From Lactimicrobium massiliense (GTDB taxonomy: Bacteria > Bacillota_I > Bacilli_A > Erysipelotrichales > Erysipelotrichaceae), in the NCBI RefSeq assembly GCF_900343155.1, contig NZ_OUNG01000003.1:1-64000 (forward strand): a DNA stretch of 64,000 nucleotides, read 5' to 3'. Below, piece by piece: positions 16,807 through 25,854 of the stretch. Under the pieces are notes generated by a model, which worked only from the letters and a program-made list of their open reading frames with translations, ran no database searches and was not told the DNA's origin. A program made the translations under genes and the position numbers. The stretch's first letter is position 1; every line of letters starts with the position of its first letter.

Positions 16807-17631
16807 TTATTCGTCTTCAGATTCAGGGTCTTCTCCTGAATCCTCCTCTTCGGGAAAATCGTAGCCATCCTCATACTCACGGTAATCCGCATCCGGATCT
16901 GGGCGTTCTATAGATTCAGCCTGGCTTTTTTTGTTCTTCAGGTAGAAGAACGATCCACCCGCACCGCATGCACCGATCAGAATGATTAGCCCGATTGCAT
17001 AAGGCAGCTTTGACGGTTTCTGCTCCGCTTCCTGTTCTGCCAATTCTGTCGGCTGAGGTTCCGTCTCCTCTGTCTTTGCCTTCTCCGCGGCCTCCGCTGC
17101 AGCTTTTGCAGCTTCTTCCGCTGCGATCTGCTCCTTCATGGCTCCCGCTTGATCCTCATCCATCAGTGCAAAGAGATCTGTTTCATCCACCCGATTCAGG
17201 AAATGCGCATTATCGATGCCCTTCTCATCACGATCGATGATCAGATAAAAGTAGTTGCCTGCCTTCGTCACCAATGTTACGAACTGTTTTCCTGTCCCGA
17301 TGATGCTTCCGAAATCATCTACCAGAGTCAGATTCCCGTCCGGCGTCAGGGGAGTGGTTCCAAATCCCTGCCCCAACATCTGCAGGAATGACTGCAGGTT
17401 CTCCTCAGTAGGTTCAAATGTCTCTGATCCGGAAGTCGCTTCCGTATGGATGTTGAGACAGTTCTTATGGACATAGCCTGTCAGCTCCGGAATGATAACC
17501 TTTACCCAGTCGCCTTCAACGCCAAGCACCTTCACGGTATCTCCGGGACGAAGCCGGTCGATCACCTGATAATCCATTCCGCCGCCGCATCTGACATTCA
17601 GTCTGGATCCGTTGGCCTGGATAGTGCCCAC
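16807..17631 (-). CDS. SH3 domain plus CD1107-family (DUF4366) mobile-element membrane protein, 5' truncated
   Basis: The 274-residue reading starts inside a bacterial SH3 domain (SRLNVRCGGGMDYQVIDRL). It continues with a CD1107/DUF4366 domain (GNLTLVDD, GKQFVTLVTKAGNYFYLIIDRD), an Ala/Glu-rich linker, one membrane helix near residue 210 and an acidic tail. In-frame coding sense continues upstream (LRITISKDGEES) to a TAA, and IS30 DNA begins just beyond, so the N-terminus has been lost. The last ~30 codons are repeated at the second CD1107 gene. CD1107 proteins belong to conjugation regions of Tn1549-like elements. Here it is a relic. Confidence 0.7.
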   Translation of the reverse strand: MGTIQANGSRLNVRCGGGMDYQVIDRLRPGDTVKVLGVEGDWVKVIIPELTGYVHKNCLNIHTEATSGSETFEPTEENLQSFLQMLGQGFGTTPLTPDGNLTLVDDFGSIIGTGKQFVTLVTKAGNYFYLIIDRDEKGIDNAHFLNRVDETDLFALMDEDQAGAMKEQIAAEEAAKAAAEAAEKAKTEETEPQPTELAEQEAEQKPSKLPYAIGLIILIGACGAGGSFFYLKNKKSQAESIERPDPDADYREYEDGYDFPEEEDSGEDPESEDE

Positions 17632-17699
17632 CTGGTTAGTGGATTCCTCTCCATCCTTTGAAATCGTGATCCGGAGGCCGGTTCCTTAGCCTTCTTCCG

Positions 17700-18412
17700 G
17701 TTCTCCTGTATCAGGACCGGTGTGTTTACAGAAGCCGGTATTCCCATCAACTGTCTTGATCTGAAGAAGCAGGTGAGAAGAGTCCCCTTCAAAAAGAGGC
17801 AGTTTAAGCCTCGCAAAGACCTTTCCTATACGAAAGGCCGGACCAGCAAGGAATCCGACGAATACATGTACGCAAATCCGTATGCCCGGGTTGGATACCG
17901 TATATAACGATCCAACCAATGGTCCATGCACTCAAACCTTCAAGTTTCTCCGTTACAATCTGCCGCTCTGCCTGCATCATGAAACGAAAACATCGCTCAA
18001 TATGCTTGCAGGTATTAATCTTCTTGATGAAATCCTTGGACATGATTTGTTCAACAAGGAAGCTGAAGTTCTTAAGACAGACCGAGGCACAGAATTTACA
18101 TGCGCGAACCAGGCTGAAATCAGATCCGACAGAATCCGAAGGGCAAGGATGTTCTTCTGCGACCCGATGGCTTCATGGCAGAAAGGTTCTCTTGAGAACG
18201 TGCACCTGCTTCTTTGGAAAATCTGTCCCAAGGAATGCGATCTGAAAGCAATTAGTGTTGTCGATCAGTATGCATGCAATATCATTTCATCAAATATCGA
18301 TTCTTACCCAAAAGAAAAGCTGAATGGAAAATCATCCTTTCAGCTCTTTGAATTTCTTAGCCCCGACACGGCAAAGAAATTCTATGAATTCGTTCAAATC
18401 CAGATGAAGTGA
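17700..18412 (+). pseudogene. IS30-family transposase, 5' truncated and frameshifted
   Basis: The reading begins mid-protein (CLDLKKQVRRVPFKKRQFKPR), shifts frame near 17885, and continues with the catalytic region: LKTDRGTEF, then FFCDPMASWQKGSLENVHLL, then the IS30-like C-terminus with KLNGKSSFQLFEFL. The N-terminal helix-turn-helix is missing. It sits against the truncated SH3-CD1107 gene and probably caused or followed that deletion. DNA from 18413 to 18726 carries no gene I can support. Confidence 0.8.
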
Positions 18413-18726
18413 TTCTGAAGCCATACGTTCTAAAGATACGATAATTGAACCAAAGCCGTCGATCTGCCAGTGGATATTACGCTTTCACGACAATGAACTG
18501 CTAAAAGTTCACTGGTTTTCAATGCGTCTCTTTAGATCTATTTACACTTATATCCTGGGGTCAAATCTGCTGTTGACATGACATGTCTGCTAAAAACAGT
18601 GGAGGAAATCAAAGTCAATATGAAGCCGAAACTATAATATTCCGCTATTGTCTTCACTTTGGTGAAGAGCTGGACCAATATTGCAAAAGAGACAAATGAT
18701 ATTGTCAGGCGAAGAGCTTTTTAAGT

Positions 18727-19500
18727 TCAGTTCTGATGATTTGAGCTGATAATTTCGCTCAGTTGAATATCCGGATGGCGATAGCGTGAATTGGGATTTT
18801 TTTCGTTCAGTGCCGCATAGCCGATTGCTTTGCGGGGGCAGGCATGTATACATGACATACAGCCGAAGCATCTGCTGTAATCATATACAGGTCTTCCATC
18901 CTCTATGCGGATACATCCTTTCGGACAGACTCTGGTACAGATCCCGCATCCGATGCACTGGTCTGATACTTTGTACAGGGGATTTTCATTGGAAGGACTG
19001 TATTCAATCGCATGTGCCTTATAGCCTTCATAAAAGTCAGTTTCTTCCTTTGAAGCAGGCTGTATATGGTGCTTTTTCGCTTGAAGATCCGCTTTGATCG
19101 CATCGAGATGTTCATCCACCTTTTTCTCTGGATTGATGCGTCTCTGTTCATCCATGTCGAAGACCGGCAGCGCATTATCATGCATTTTGACCGTATTGAA
19201 GTAATCGATATGCCTGCCTGATTCTTCAAAGACTTCCGCATTGCGTGCGGCACAGCCGCCATGGTGCATGCCGTATGTCATGACAATGTAGAAATACTCC
19301 GTTTCAAATTCTGAATTCATTATGAAGTCCCTGACAATCACCGGCAGATCAAATTCGAACAGAGGACAGACGATCCCAATCTGTTCTGCTTTGTAGATTC
19401 TTTTTTCCTTTTTCATTTCCTGTGGAATGCTGTGAAGATCGTTGTCAAACTTCTTCGCTGCATAAAGGCTGTTGCCGGTTGATGTAAAGTAGAAAATCAT
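18727..19500 (-). CDS. EFR1-type flavodoxin-ferredoxin fusion
   Basis: A 257-residue redox protein. The N-terminal FTSTGNSLYAAKKF is a flavodoxin FMN loop. The C-terminal third has two 4Fe-4S motifs: CIGCGICTRVCPKGC near residue 188 and CFGCMSCIHACP near 215. The start ATG at 19500 has GGAAGG upstream. It lies 14 bases after the iron alcohol dehydrogenase stop, so the two form an operon. It probably passes electrons between an unidentified donor and partner in an anaerobe. Confidence 0.85.
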   Translation of the reverse strand: MIFYFTSTGNSLYAAKKFDNDLHSIPQEMKKEKRIYKAEQIGIVCPLFEFDLPVIVRDFIMNSEFETEYFYIVMTYGMHHGGCAARNAEVFEESGRHIDYFNTVKMHDNALPVFDMDEQRRINPEKKVDEHLDAIKADLQAKKHHIQPASKEETDFYEGYKAHAIEYSPSNENPLYKVSDQCIGCGICTRVCPKGCIRIEDGRPVYDYSRCFGCMSCIHACPRKAIGYAALNEKNPNSRYRHPDIQLSEIISSNHQN

Positions 19501-19514
19501 AGTGCTTCCTTCCC

Positions 19515-20672
19515 CTATCTGCAGGCAAGGATAATCTCTTTGATTTCCTTCCTGGTCAGCTGACGCACATTTGTATTGGAAACATTGCATGTATCCGCGA
19601 CAGCAGAAGCAGTCTCTTCACTGACTTCGATTCCTGCTTCGCTGAATGTTTCCGGAAGTTTCAGACAGCGGATGAATTCACGCAGCTGCGCGATTCCTTC
19701 CCTGGCCGTTTCAATGTCTGTTTTCCCGGCGTGATCAACACCCATGACATTTACTGCGAACCGGGCGAATACTTCAGCGCCGTCTTCGACAATATGGTCA
19801 TAGTAGACCGGCTGCAGGATGGCCAGCTGCACGCCATGGGTCGCGTGTGTATATGCCGCCAGCATATTTTCTATGCCATGTGCCTGGAAATCTCCCGGAC
19901 ATCCGGTATAAAAGCTGAAAGACTGGATCAGGGAGGAATCCCACATCAGATTGGAGCGGATCTCCATACTGTCCGGGTTTTCCATCAAAGCCCTGCCGTT
20001 GCGGATGATGTTTCTCATCAGGCTCTCATTGATTTCATCCCATACATTGGTTCCCCTGCCGAAATATGTTTCCATGCAGTGGCTCAGAGAATCATATACA
20101 CCGGGTGTGAAAACATGCAGAGGAACAGTCATCAGATAGGACGGATCCTCAATGACAAAATCTGCGTAAGGTCCCATGAGTGTTTTCTTTTCATGTGTCA
20201 GTTCATTGGTGCAGGCTCCAAGATTGTCCATCTCGGCACCGGCACCGGAAATTGTGAGAACAACTGCATATTTGCCCATCTTCTGCGGAACATGCTGATT
20301 GACAACTTCCTCTTCCCAGATGTCTTCCTCAATCTCAGCGCCGGCTGCGATGATCTTTGTGCTGTCAACAACAGACCCGCCGCCAAGAGCAATCATCAGA
20401 TCGATCTTCTCTTTTTTATACAGTGCAATGCCTTCCTGGATTTTTGCGTAGGACGGGCTTGAAGTGACACCTCCGAATTCAATGACTTTTTTGCCGCATT
20501 CTTCGAGCGTGCTTTTCACTTCATCCAGAATACCGTTTCTTCTGACGGAACCGCCGCCGTAGACGATCATGATGTTCCTGCCGTAATGATTCATTTCCTG
20601 GGGGAAGTATTTTCTGACGCCGCCCTGTTCAAAGTAGACTTTCACAGGCATGTGATAAATAAAGTTCTGCAT
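19515..20672 (-). CDS. Iron-containing alcohol dehydrogenase
   Basis: A 385-residue group III alcohol dehydrogenase. GGGSVVDSTK near residue 96 is the cofactor motif; metal ligands come from DSLSHCMETYFG near 190 and the His pair in FQAHGIENMLAAYTHATHG near 250-266. It is distinct from the enzyme in the salvage operon. AGAGGTGA precedes the ATG. It is the first gene of a two-gene operon with the flavodoxin-ferredoxin protein. Its substrate is unknown. Confidence 0.87.
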   Translation of the reverse strand: MQNFIYHMPVKVYFEQGGVRKYFPQEMNHYGRNIMIVYGGGSVRRNGILDEVKSTLEECGKKVIEFGGVTSSPSYAKIQEGIALYKKEKIDLMIALGGGSVVDSTKIIAAGAEIEEDIWEEEVVNQHVPQKMGKYAVVLTISGAGAEMDNLGACTNELTHEKKTLMGPYADFVIEDPSYLMTVPLHVFTPGVYDSLSHCMETYFGRGTNVWDEINESLMRNIIRNGRALMENPDSMEIRSNLMWDSSLIQSFSFYTGCPGDFQAHGIENMLAAYTHATHGVQLAILQPVYYDHIVEDGAEVFARFAVNVMGVDHAGKTDIETAREGIAQLREFIRCLKLPETFSEAGIEVSEETASAVADTCNVSNTNVRQLTRKEIKEIILACR

Positions 20673-20774
20673 CGCTGTTCACCTCTTTACAGATACAGTA
20701 TGCAGAACTTTATTTGAATTGTAAAATACCTATATAAAATCATTTGTTATTCATATTCTGTATTGCAAGAAATG

Positions 20775-20918
20775 TCAGGAATTCCTGCATGATCCAATCA
20801 GGGCATTTACCACAGGCGTTTTCGTCTTTTTGTGCCAGAAGATTAAAAGCCCTGCCGGCATCAAAATACAAAACAGCCCGACAATGACAAGCGTCACAAT
20901 TACATTGACAGGTACCAT
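20775..20918 (-). pseudogene. YhfC-like N-terminal fragment
   Basis: A 47-codon reading with one strong hydrophobic segment (VIVTLVIVGLFCILMPAGLL) followed by WHKKTKT, resembling the first helix and loop of YhfC-family membrane proteases. A complete member lies at 25027-25854. It ends after NALIGS with a short unrelated tail, so it is probably a deletion remnant. A genuine small membrane protein is the alternative. Confidence 0.4.
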
Positions 20919-20940
20919 ACTTTCACTCTTTCTTAGACAC

Positions 20941-21849
20941 TCACTTCACGATTTCAAATTCACAGGCAAGATTCTCCACTCGTAACTCGTAATGTCCAGG
21001 TTCCAACCAGCTTTCCGGCGTCACATAGCCTTCTCCAATATTCTCCCCGGCACAGGCTCCACCATATCCGTAACGTGGAGACAGAAGCGGCAGTTCCTCC
21101 TGACTTTGCAAATCGATGATCTTCACCTCAGAAACATTCGCATTCAAGCCATTCTCGCCAATTCCTGGAAACGCCTCTTTACGCCCGTTTCGAATCACAA
21201 AATGTAATTCATTCTGCTCGTAAGATTCAAGATAAAGCCCTAAATATCCATCCGTCGGATAAATTTCCGCTGACGGGCTCACCTGATCCTCTGACTCACC
21301 CACTGGAAGCTTCAGTGCAGGAAGCTGTTCTGCCTCCTTCTTTCTTGATTCAATCACCTCATGAATCTTAGCCAGTTTTTCACTGTATTTTTTTGGGTAA
21401 TACTGCGAAGAAAAGTACACATCAGTATCTGTAAAAGAAAAGCGATAACTCTCAGACGCTCCATCTGCTACAAAAATACCCCTCAGGTCCTTTTCGCTCC
21501 ATTTCTGCATTTTATTTTCGCGGAAAATGTCCTCGATTTCCCCAAGCAGATCCTCTTCCGTCCGGTATTCGTGCACAACCTTCCTTGCAGCATAATACTC
21601 CTTATCAGTCTCCGAAATCAGGCAGGAGTTCTCATCCGCAACACTGACGGTGACAGTGCTCGATTCTCCGCGCATTCCACCGCCAACCGAATATTCAAAT
21701 TTTGTCATCTTGCTCTCCTTAACTTTTTTGCTGTTGTCTATTCGTTCTTTTAAACTACTGTTCTGATAGACTGTTACACCAATCACAACTGCAAAAAGGG
21801 CAAGAATTACACCACCGACGCGTAAAACAATTTTTAATATATTACCCAT
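20941..21849 (-). CDS. Membrane-anchored extracytoplasmic protein, unknown
   Basis: From the ATG at 21849 the 302-residue product has an N-terminal membrane helix (ILKIVLRVGGVILALFAVVIGVTVY), then a coiled, soluble outer domain with no Cys pairs and a C-terminal beta-rich part ending in PGHYELRVENL. That tail resembles Ig-like domains of lipoproteins without a lipobox. A GTG at 21876 is in frame but sits on the ribosome site. It reads into the region next to the DUF6935-like gene. I do not recognise a family. Confidence 0.6.
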   Translation of the reverse strand: MGNILKIVLRVGGVILALFAVVIGVTVYQNSSLKERIDNSKKVKESKMTKFEYSVGGGMRGESSTVTVSVADENSCLISETDKEYYAARKVVHEYRTEEDLLGEIEDIFRENKMQKWSEKDLRGIFVADGASESYRFSFTDTDVYFSSQYYPKKYSEKLAKIHEVIESRKKEAEQLPALKLPVGESEDQVSPSAEIYPTDGYLGLYLESYEQNELHFVIRNGRKEAFPGIGENGLNANVSEVKIIDLQSQEELPLLSPRYGYGGACAGENIGEGYVTPESWLEPGHYELRVENLACEFEIVK

Positions 21850-21906
21850 ACGCGACCCACAATCTTCCCCCGTCACCTCCGTAGAAACTTACTTGTCAGC
21901 TTCCCG

Positions 21907-22398
21907 TTACCTCCACGGATCCTTACTTGCCGGCTCCCTGATTCCTGCAAGCAACAGCTGTTCCCATAAAAACCACTCCCCTGTAGATGGTTTATTTCTG
22001 AACTTAATCGGGCGAGGGGAATCCGCTCCTCCACTTCTTAAGTAGCGCGTCTCATATCCGTCCTCTTCTGGCAGCTCCTGATCAATCACTTCCAGTTCAT
22101 ATGGAAGATCCGGCGTGTAGTCATTGTCCGGAGTTGCGCCCTTAAAATAAGAGCGCGGCACATAGTCCTTATCCATAAATCGATCCCGGATGAATTGCTT
22201 CTCCGCGATACTTAACGGTCTCGGACCTCTTAAATAATCGAGCATCGCAAGCGACTCATCACGATTTTCCGGATACAGGCAGAGTGCTGCAATGGTAAGA
22301 ATCGCTGTTCCTTCCGGTGAGTGCATCTTCTCTGCTTCACTTTTCAGCTCCAGCACGCTCTTTGGCAGTTTGTCCATGGTTACCGTTACTCTTTTCAT
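21907..22398 (-). CDS. Conserved hypothetical protein (DUF6935-like)
   Basis: A 163-residue soluble protein. It shares the features of a widespread Bacillota family I recall as DUF6935: an early ALCLYPENRDESLAMLDYLRG block, SYFKGATPDNDYTP in the middle, then SGGADSPRPIKFR and a terminal GEWFLWEQ. The family has no known function and is often encoded singly. It stands just upstream of, and reads toward, the membrane-anchored protein. The family name is from memory. Confidence 0.6.
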   Translation of the reverse strand: MKRVTVTMDKLPKSVLELKSEAEKMHSPEGTAILTIAALCLYPENRDESLAMLDYLRGPRPLSIAEKQFIRDRFMDKDYVPRSYFKGATPDNDYTPDLPYELEVIDQELPEEDGYETRYLRSGGADSPRPIKFRNKPSTGEWFLWEQLLLAGIREPASKDPWR

Positions 22399-22460
22399 AA
22401 CAACTCCTTCCCGAAATCAGCTTCAAAAAGCCGACTTCATAAGCAACCAACATGAAACCT

Positions 22461-22709
22461 CTACTTAATTATCACACAAAATCCAATCGTTTTTAAAAGC
22501 CCGTTCACACAGATATATATAATTACAACCGCAGCAAGCATCACAAATCCAGTCATAACATCTGCTCCTGTACCGTCGCTTTCAAAGCAGTCAATCATCA
22601 GAAACAGTGCAATAATCTTTTCAGAAATCATAAGCCGAACCGCATTTTTGTCTGAAAGAGCCGGTATTGCTAAGATTATTCCCGTCACGAGCAATATTTC
22701 CAAAGCCAA
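22461..22709 (-). CDS. Small three-helix membrane protein
   Basis: An 82-residue, strongly hydrophobic reading with three segments (LEILLVTGIILAIPAL, KIIALFLMIDCF, GFVMLAAVVIIYICVNGLL). The topology and size recall MrpF-type antiporter subunits, but no other Mrp genes are near and the similarity is weak. It needs a TTG start with AGAGGA about 8 bases upstream. Confidence 0.35.
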   Translation of the reverse strand: MALEILLVTGIILAIPALSDKNAVRLMISEKIIALFLMIDCFESDGTGADVMTGFVMLAAVVIIYICVNGLLKTIGFCVIIK

Positions 22710-22816
22710 AAACTGTTTTCCTCTTTTTCACGACTGTGCACACAACTCATACACATACTATATATATGTTTTATCTTACTCCTGTTTTTTACAATAAACA
22801 AATGAGGATATGTCAT

Positions 22817-22954
22817 ATGTTCAATGTTCCAAAGGAGATTAGTTTCGGTATTTATGCGTGTAGTGCTGAGGATTCATCTTTTTTGGCAACCTTTACAAAT
22901 ATGGAAATCACAGACTGTGCATGGAAGGCTCATGACGGTCAGCAACCAGATTAG
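22817..22954 (+). pseudogene. DUF1349/GH43-type C-terminal fragment
   Basis: A 45-codon plus-strand reading (SFGIYACSAEDSSF, then LATFTNMEI, ending DGQQPD) matches the last strand-and-loop section of DUF1349 concanavalin-like domains, as found at the end of family-43 glycosidases. Everything before it is missing, so it is a remnant. Confidence 0.5.
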
Positions 22955-23047
22955 AAGTATTACCGTATAAATAACTTCAAGTTTGTGCATGTAGAAACAC
23001 TTTTGTAAAAAGTGAGTTCATTTTTTAATGATTCGTATCAACCTTCC

Positions 23048-23482
23048 TTAATCCTGCTTTTCAAGACTCCGCTCCATTGCGTTTCTCATATTCGACATGA
23101 ACACTTCCTCCGGAATCAGGGCAATTCCATTTTCGTCACTGAGAACGACCATGCGCTGTCCTCCCGTCAGTCCAAACAGATCTCTTGCCCCTTTCGGAAT
23201 GACGATCTGACCTCTTTCGCCTACGGCAACAGAACCCCAGATATTTTTTCCTCTGGGAGCGGGTGGAATGATCCCCAGTCCTTCCACGGATTCCGTCCTG
23301 ATCAGGCTGTCAATGGTCGTCCCGTATACTTCTGCCAGTGATAAACACTTTTCAATATCGGGGACCGTCGCACCGGTTTCCCACTTAGCATACGCCTGTC
23401 TGGAGATCCCTATTTTTTCAGCGATCGCTTCCTGTGAAAACCCATGGAGATTTCGAAGCATCACCAGATTGTCTTTCAGCAT
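23048..23482 (-). CDS. XRE helix-turn-helix plus AbrB/SpoVT domain regulator
   Basis: A 144-residue regulator. Residues 1-65 form an XRE domain (FSQEAIAEKIGISRQAYAKWE). After a Pro-rich linker (IIPPAPRGKNIWG) an AbrB swapped-hairpin domain follows (VGERGQIVIPKGARDLFGLTGGQRMVVLSDE). The ATG at 23482 has AAGGAGG. It is the last gene of the ABC exporter operon, 13 bases after the permease. A second regulator of the same build is cut by the right window edge. Confidence 0.87.
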   Translation of the reverse strand: MLKDNLVMLRNLHGFSQEAIAEKIGISRQAYAKWETGATVPDIEKCLSLAEVYGTTIDSLIRTESVEGLGIIPPAPRGKNIWGSVAVGERGQIVIPKGARDLFGLTGGQRMVVLSDENGIALIPEEVFMSNMRNAMERSLEKQD

Positions 23483-23495
23483 GCGTTCCTCCTTA

Positions 23496-24149
23496 CTACA
23501 GATCGATCTTCTCAAAATCCGCGCAGGCCTTTTGATACGACAGATATGTTATTCCCGCATAAAACAGGACTCCGCCAAGAAGCAATGATATTTGTAAAAT
23601 GATATGGTCAAAGCCGAAAGCATTGACAGCCGCAAGTCCCGGGAAATGATGCAGCGCTTCAAAGACTGTGATCATCAGAAATGCGGCAATGATATATATG
23701 ACAAAGGGCTTCCCAAGCTTATGGGCTGTCCTGAAAAAACCGCCCACAAAGATTGCATTGAATAATCCGAAAACAAACAGGGCTGCGCCCAGGTAAAACA
23801 GATTCGCATTCATCAGCGCATTCTGCCTGTAAATAGATGCATCCTTAAGGACCGTCATTCGCAGCAGGGTAAGAACAGTTATCAGAGCGAACCCGCAGAG
23901 CTCGACCGTCATAACAAACTGATATTTTCCCTTGACTACATCATTCTTTGCCACCGGCAATAGTGACGAATACAGAATATCGTTTGCTTCCCTGGCACTC
24001 TGGAAGCTTTGATAAATCCCCAGCGTGATGAAAAATACGCTGCAGAGGATCGGATAGCCCGGGATCAGTGTCATGACGCCAAAGCTGATGAACAGCCAGG
24101 TCAGCGGCAACGAGGAGAGCCGTATTTCCTTCCGCAATAAAGCACTCAT
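23496..24149 (-). CDS. ABC-2 type transporter permease
   Basis: A 217-residue membrane protein with six hydrophobic segments, the layout of short ABC-2 permeases. It begins MSALLRKEIRLSSLP, the usual cytoplasmic lead. Its start overlaps the ATPase stop by 4 bases (ATGA), so the two are coupled. Two copies with two ATPases would form an exporter. The substrate is unknown; bacteriocin-, peptide- and drug-export relatives exist. Confidence 0.8.
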   Translation of the reverse strand: MSALLRKEIRLSSLPLTWLFISFGVMTLIPGYPILCSVFFITLGIYQSFQSAREANDILYSSLLPVAKNDVVKGKYQFVMTVELCGFALITVLTLLRMTVLKDASIYRQNALMNANLFYLGAALFVFGLFNAIFVGGFFRTAHKLGKPFVIYIIAAFLMITVFEALHHFPGLAAVNAFGFDHIILQISLLLGGVLFYAGITYLSYQKACADFEKIDL

Positions 24150-24865
24150 GACCTCGCCTCCCTCTCCAGCCTCAGAATACTCTCTTCCAGGGTCTCCTCA
24201 TGCCGCCCATTCCTCTGCATGAACTCCATCATGGAGCAGTCCGCTTTTATCTCACCATTGCTGATATAAATGATATGATCTGCACACCGTTCCAGATCTG
24301 AGATGATATGTGTTGAAAAGAAGATCGTCACCCCATGTTCTTTCAATATCTGAAACACTTCCATGAGCTCATCCCGGGAAAATGGGTCCAGCCCGCTGGT
24401 CGGCTCATCTAAAATCAGCACCTTTGCCCGATGGGAAAGTGCCAGAAGAAGATTGAACTTCACCTTCATTCCCTCTGAAAGCTCCATGGGCTTCTTTCCT
24501 TCATCCAGACCAAACATCGCCATATAGTGGTGATAAGCATCCTCATCCCAGTTTGAATAAAAGGATTTAGTAGTGCTGACGATTTCTTTTATCGTCTTTC
24601 TCGGAAACCAGCTGACTGCTCCGGTGGAATACCCGATCCGCTGCTTGATCTTTGCTTCATTTCCGGCAAACGGCATTCCAAAGTAAAAGATCTTACCGCT
24701 GTCAATATGGATCAGATTCAGCATGGCTTTGATCGTGGTGCTTTTCCCGGCACCGTTTCGCCCGATGAATCCGGTGATCCTGCTTTCTTCCAGCGAAAAA
24801 GACACGTCTTTCATCTGAAAAGACTGATAGGTCTTACAGATATTTTTTACTTCTACAATATCCAT
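24146..24865 (-). CDS. ABC transporter ATP-binding protein
   Basis: A 239-residue ATPase. Walker A is GRNGAGKST near residue 38, the signature region LSEGMKVKFNLLLAL near 132 and Walker B VLILDEPTSGLD near 152, followed by the switch His (STHI). The ATG at 24865 lies 5 bases after GGAGG. The signature departs from canonical LSGGQ (LSEGM), as is common in the bacteriocin/peptide exporter subgroup. It precedes the permease and an XRE-AbrB gene. Confidence 0.88.
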   Translation of the reverse strand: MDIVEVKNICKTYQSFQMKDVSFSLEESRITGFIGRNGAGKSTTIKAMLNLIHIDSGKIFYFGMPFAGNEAKIKQRIGYSTGAVSWFPRKTIKEIVSTTKSFYSNWDEDAYHHYMAMFGLDEGKKPMELSEGMKVKFNLLLALSHRAKVLILDEPTSGLDPFSRDELMEVFQILKEHGVTIFFSTHIISDLERCADHIIYISNGEIKADCSMMEFMQRNGRHEETLEESILRLEREARS

Positions 24866-25026
24866 GTGGTCCTCCGGAAATATGACTTTCATGAATATTG
24901 TAAAGTCTGATTGCGTCGGGTTCCACTAACCGTACATGACAATTTATCACGTATTTTGTTTCATCTGGTTGCATTACCCGTCTGCAATCCCCCCTGTTTC
25001 CCTGCCTGCATGAAGTGTTTGAATTG

Positions 25027-25854
25027 CTAATGAACAATTTCCGACATTCTTTTGTATAGCTTAGCCGCAATAAGCATCATCATCAGTGTCCAGAAGGCAA
25101 TCCATATTTCAACTGCCCACAGAGGCAGAATGCCTCTCTGATACAGCGCCGGAAAGGTATCTGCCAGCATATGCAGCAGAATGGCCGCGGGCAGGCAGAG
25201 CTTCTTTGCATTGACAACACCGTAATATACGATGACCGTAAGTCCGATCTGTATGAACATCGCCAGCAGCCGCTCCATGACATTCATGGCCATCATGGCG
25301 TAGTCAAACGCAGCAGCTGCCTGTACGGAAGGAAGCGCTGCGGCTGCGGTCTCTTCCGTAATATTCAGGGTCTTAAGCGCGGTCTCCGTATCTCCCTGAG
25401 AAAACATTACTGCGATGGCAAGATAGAGGATCATAGCAGGCAGAAAGACGGTCAGGATCTCGGCCCCACCGTGGCCGATTCCGTATATCACCGCATTTTC
25501 ACGGGTACGGTCCTTTTTCAGAATGTATTTCAGAATGATATGCCGTCCGCATTCTTCGAAAATTCCTGCCATCGTGATCCCATAAAGGACGAAGGCGGCT
25601 GTGTTTCCGTTAATGAAGCGCGAAACAGGATTGTCTGCCACGATGCAGAAATAGTGTACGCCCACTTCCAGCATCCGGGCAGAAATGACAAAACCCGCAG
25701 CACCGGCAATGAGCCAGCTAATCTTTGTCTGTTCTTGATGCTTCCTGCGCCAGCAGATGAAGAAGCATACAGCGATCGCGATCATCAGAATAACGGTGAT
25801 GGTCAGAGACGGAACGGCACTTTTACCGATAACAATATTCTCAAATACGCTCAT
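25027..25854 (-). CDS. YhfC-family intramembrane metalloprotease
   Basis: A 275-residue protein with about seven membrane helices. The motifs of the YhfC group are visible: FEECGRH near residue 97, YGIGHGGAE near 124, and HMLAD near 235. The family resembles CPBP-type membrane proteases. Its start overlaps the stop of the MerR-like gene by 4 bases, so the two are translated together. Bacterial substrates are unknown. Confidence 0.78.
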   Translation of the reverse strand: MSVFENIVIGKSAVPSLTITVILMIAIAVCFFICWRRKHQEQTKISWLIAGAAGFVISARMLEVGVHYFCIVADNPVSRFINGNTAAFVLYGITMAGIFEECGRHIILKYILKKDRTRENAVIYGIGHGGAEILTVFLPAMILYLAIAVMFSQGDTETALKTLNITEETAAAALPSVQAAAAFDYAMMAMNVMERLLAMFIQIGLTVIVYYGVVNAKKLCLPAAILLHMLADTFPALYQRGILPLWAVEIWIAFWTLMMMLIAAKLYKRMSEIVH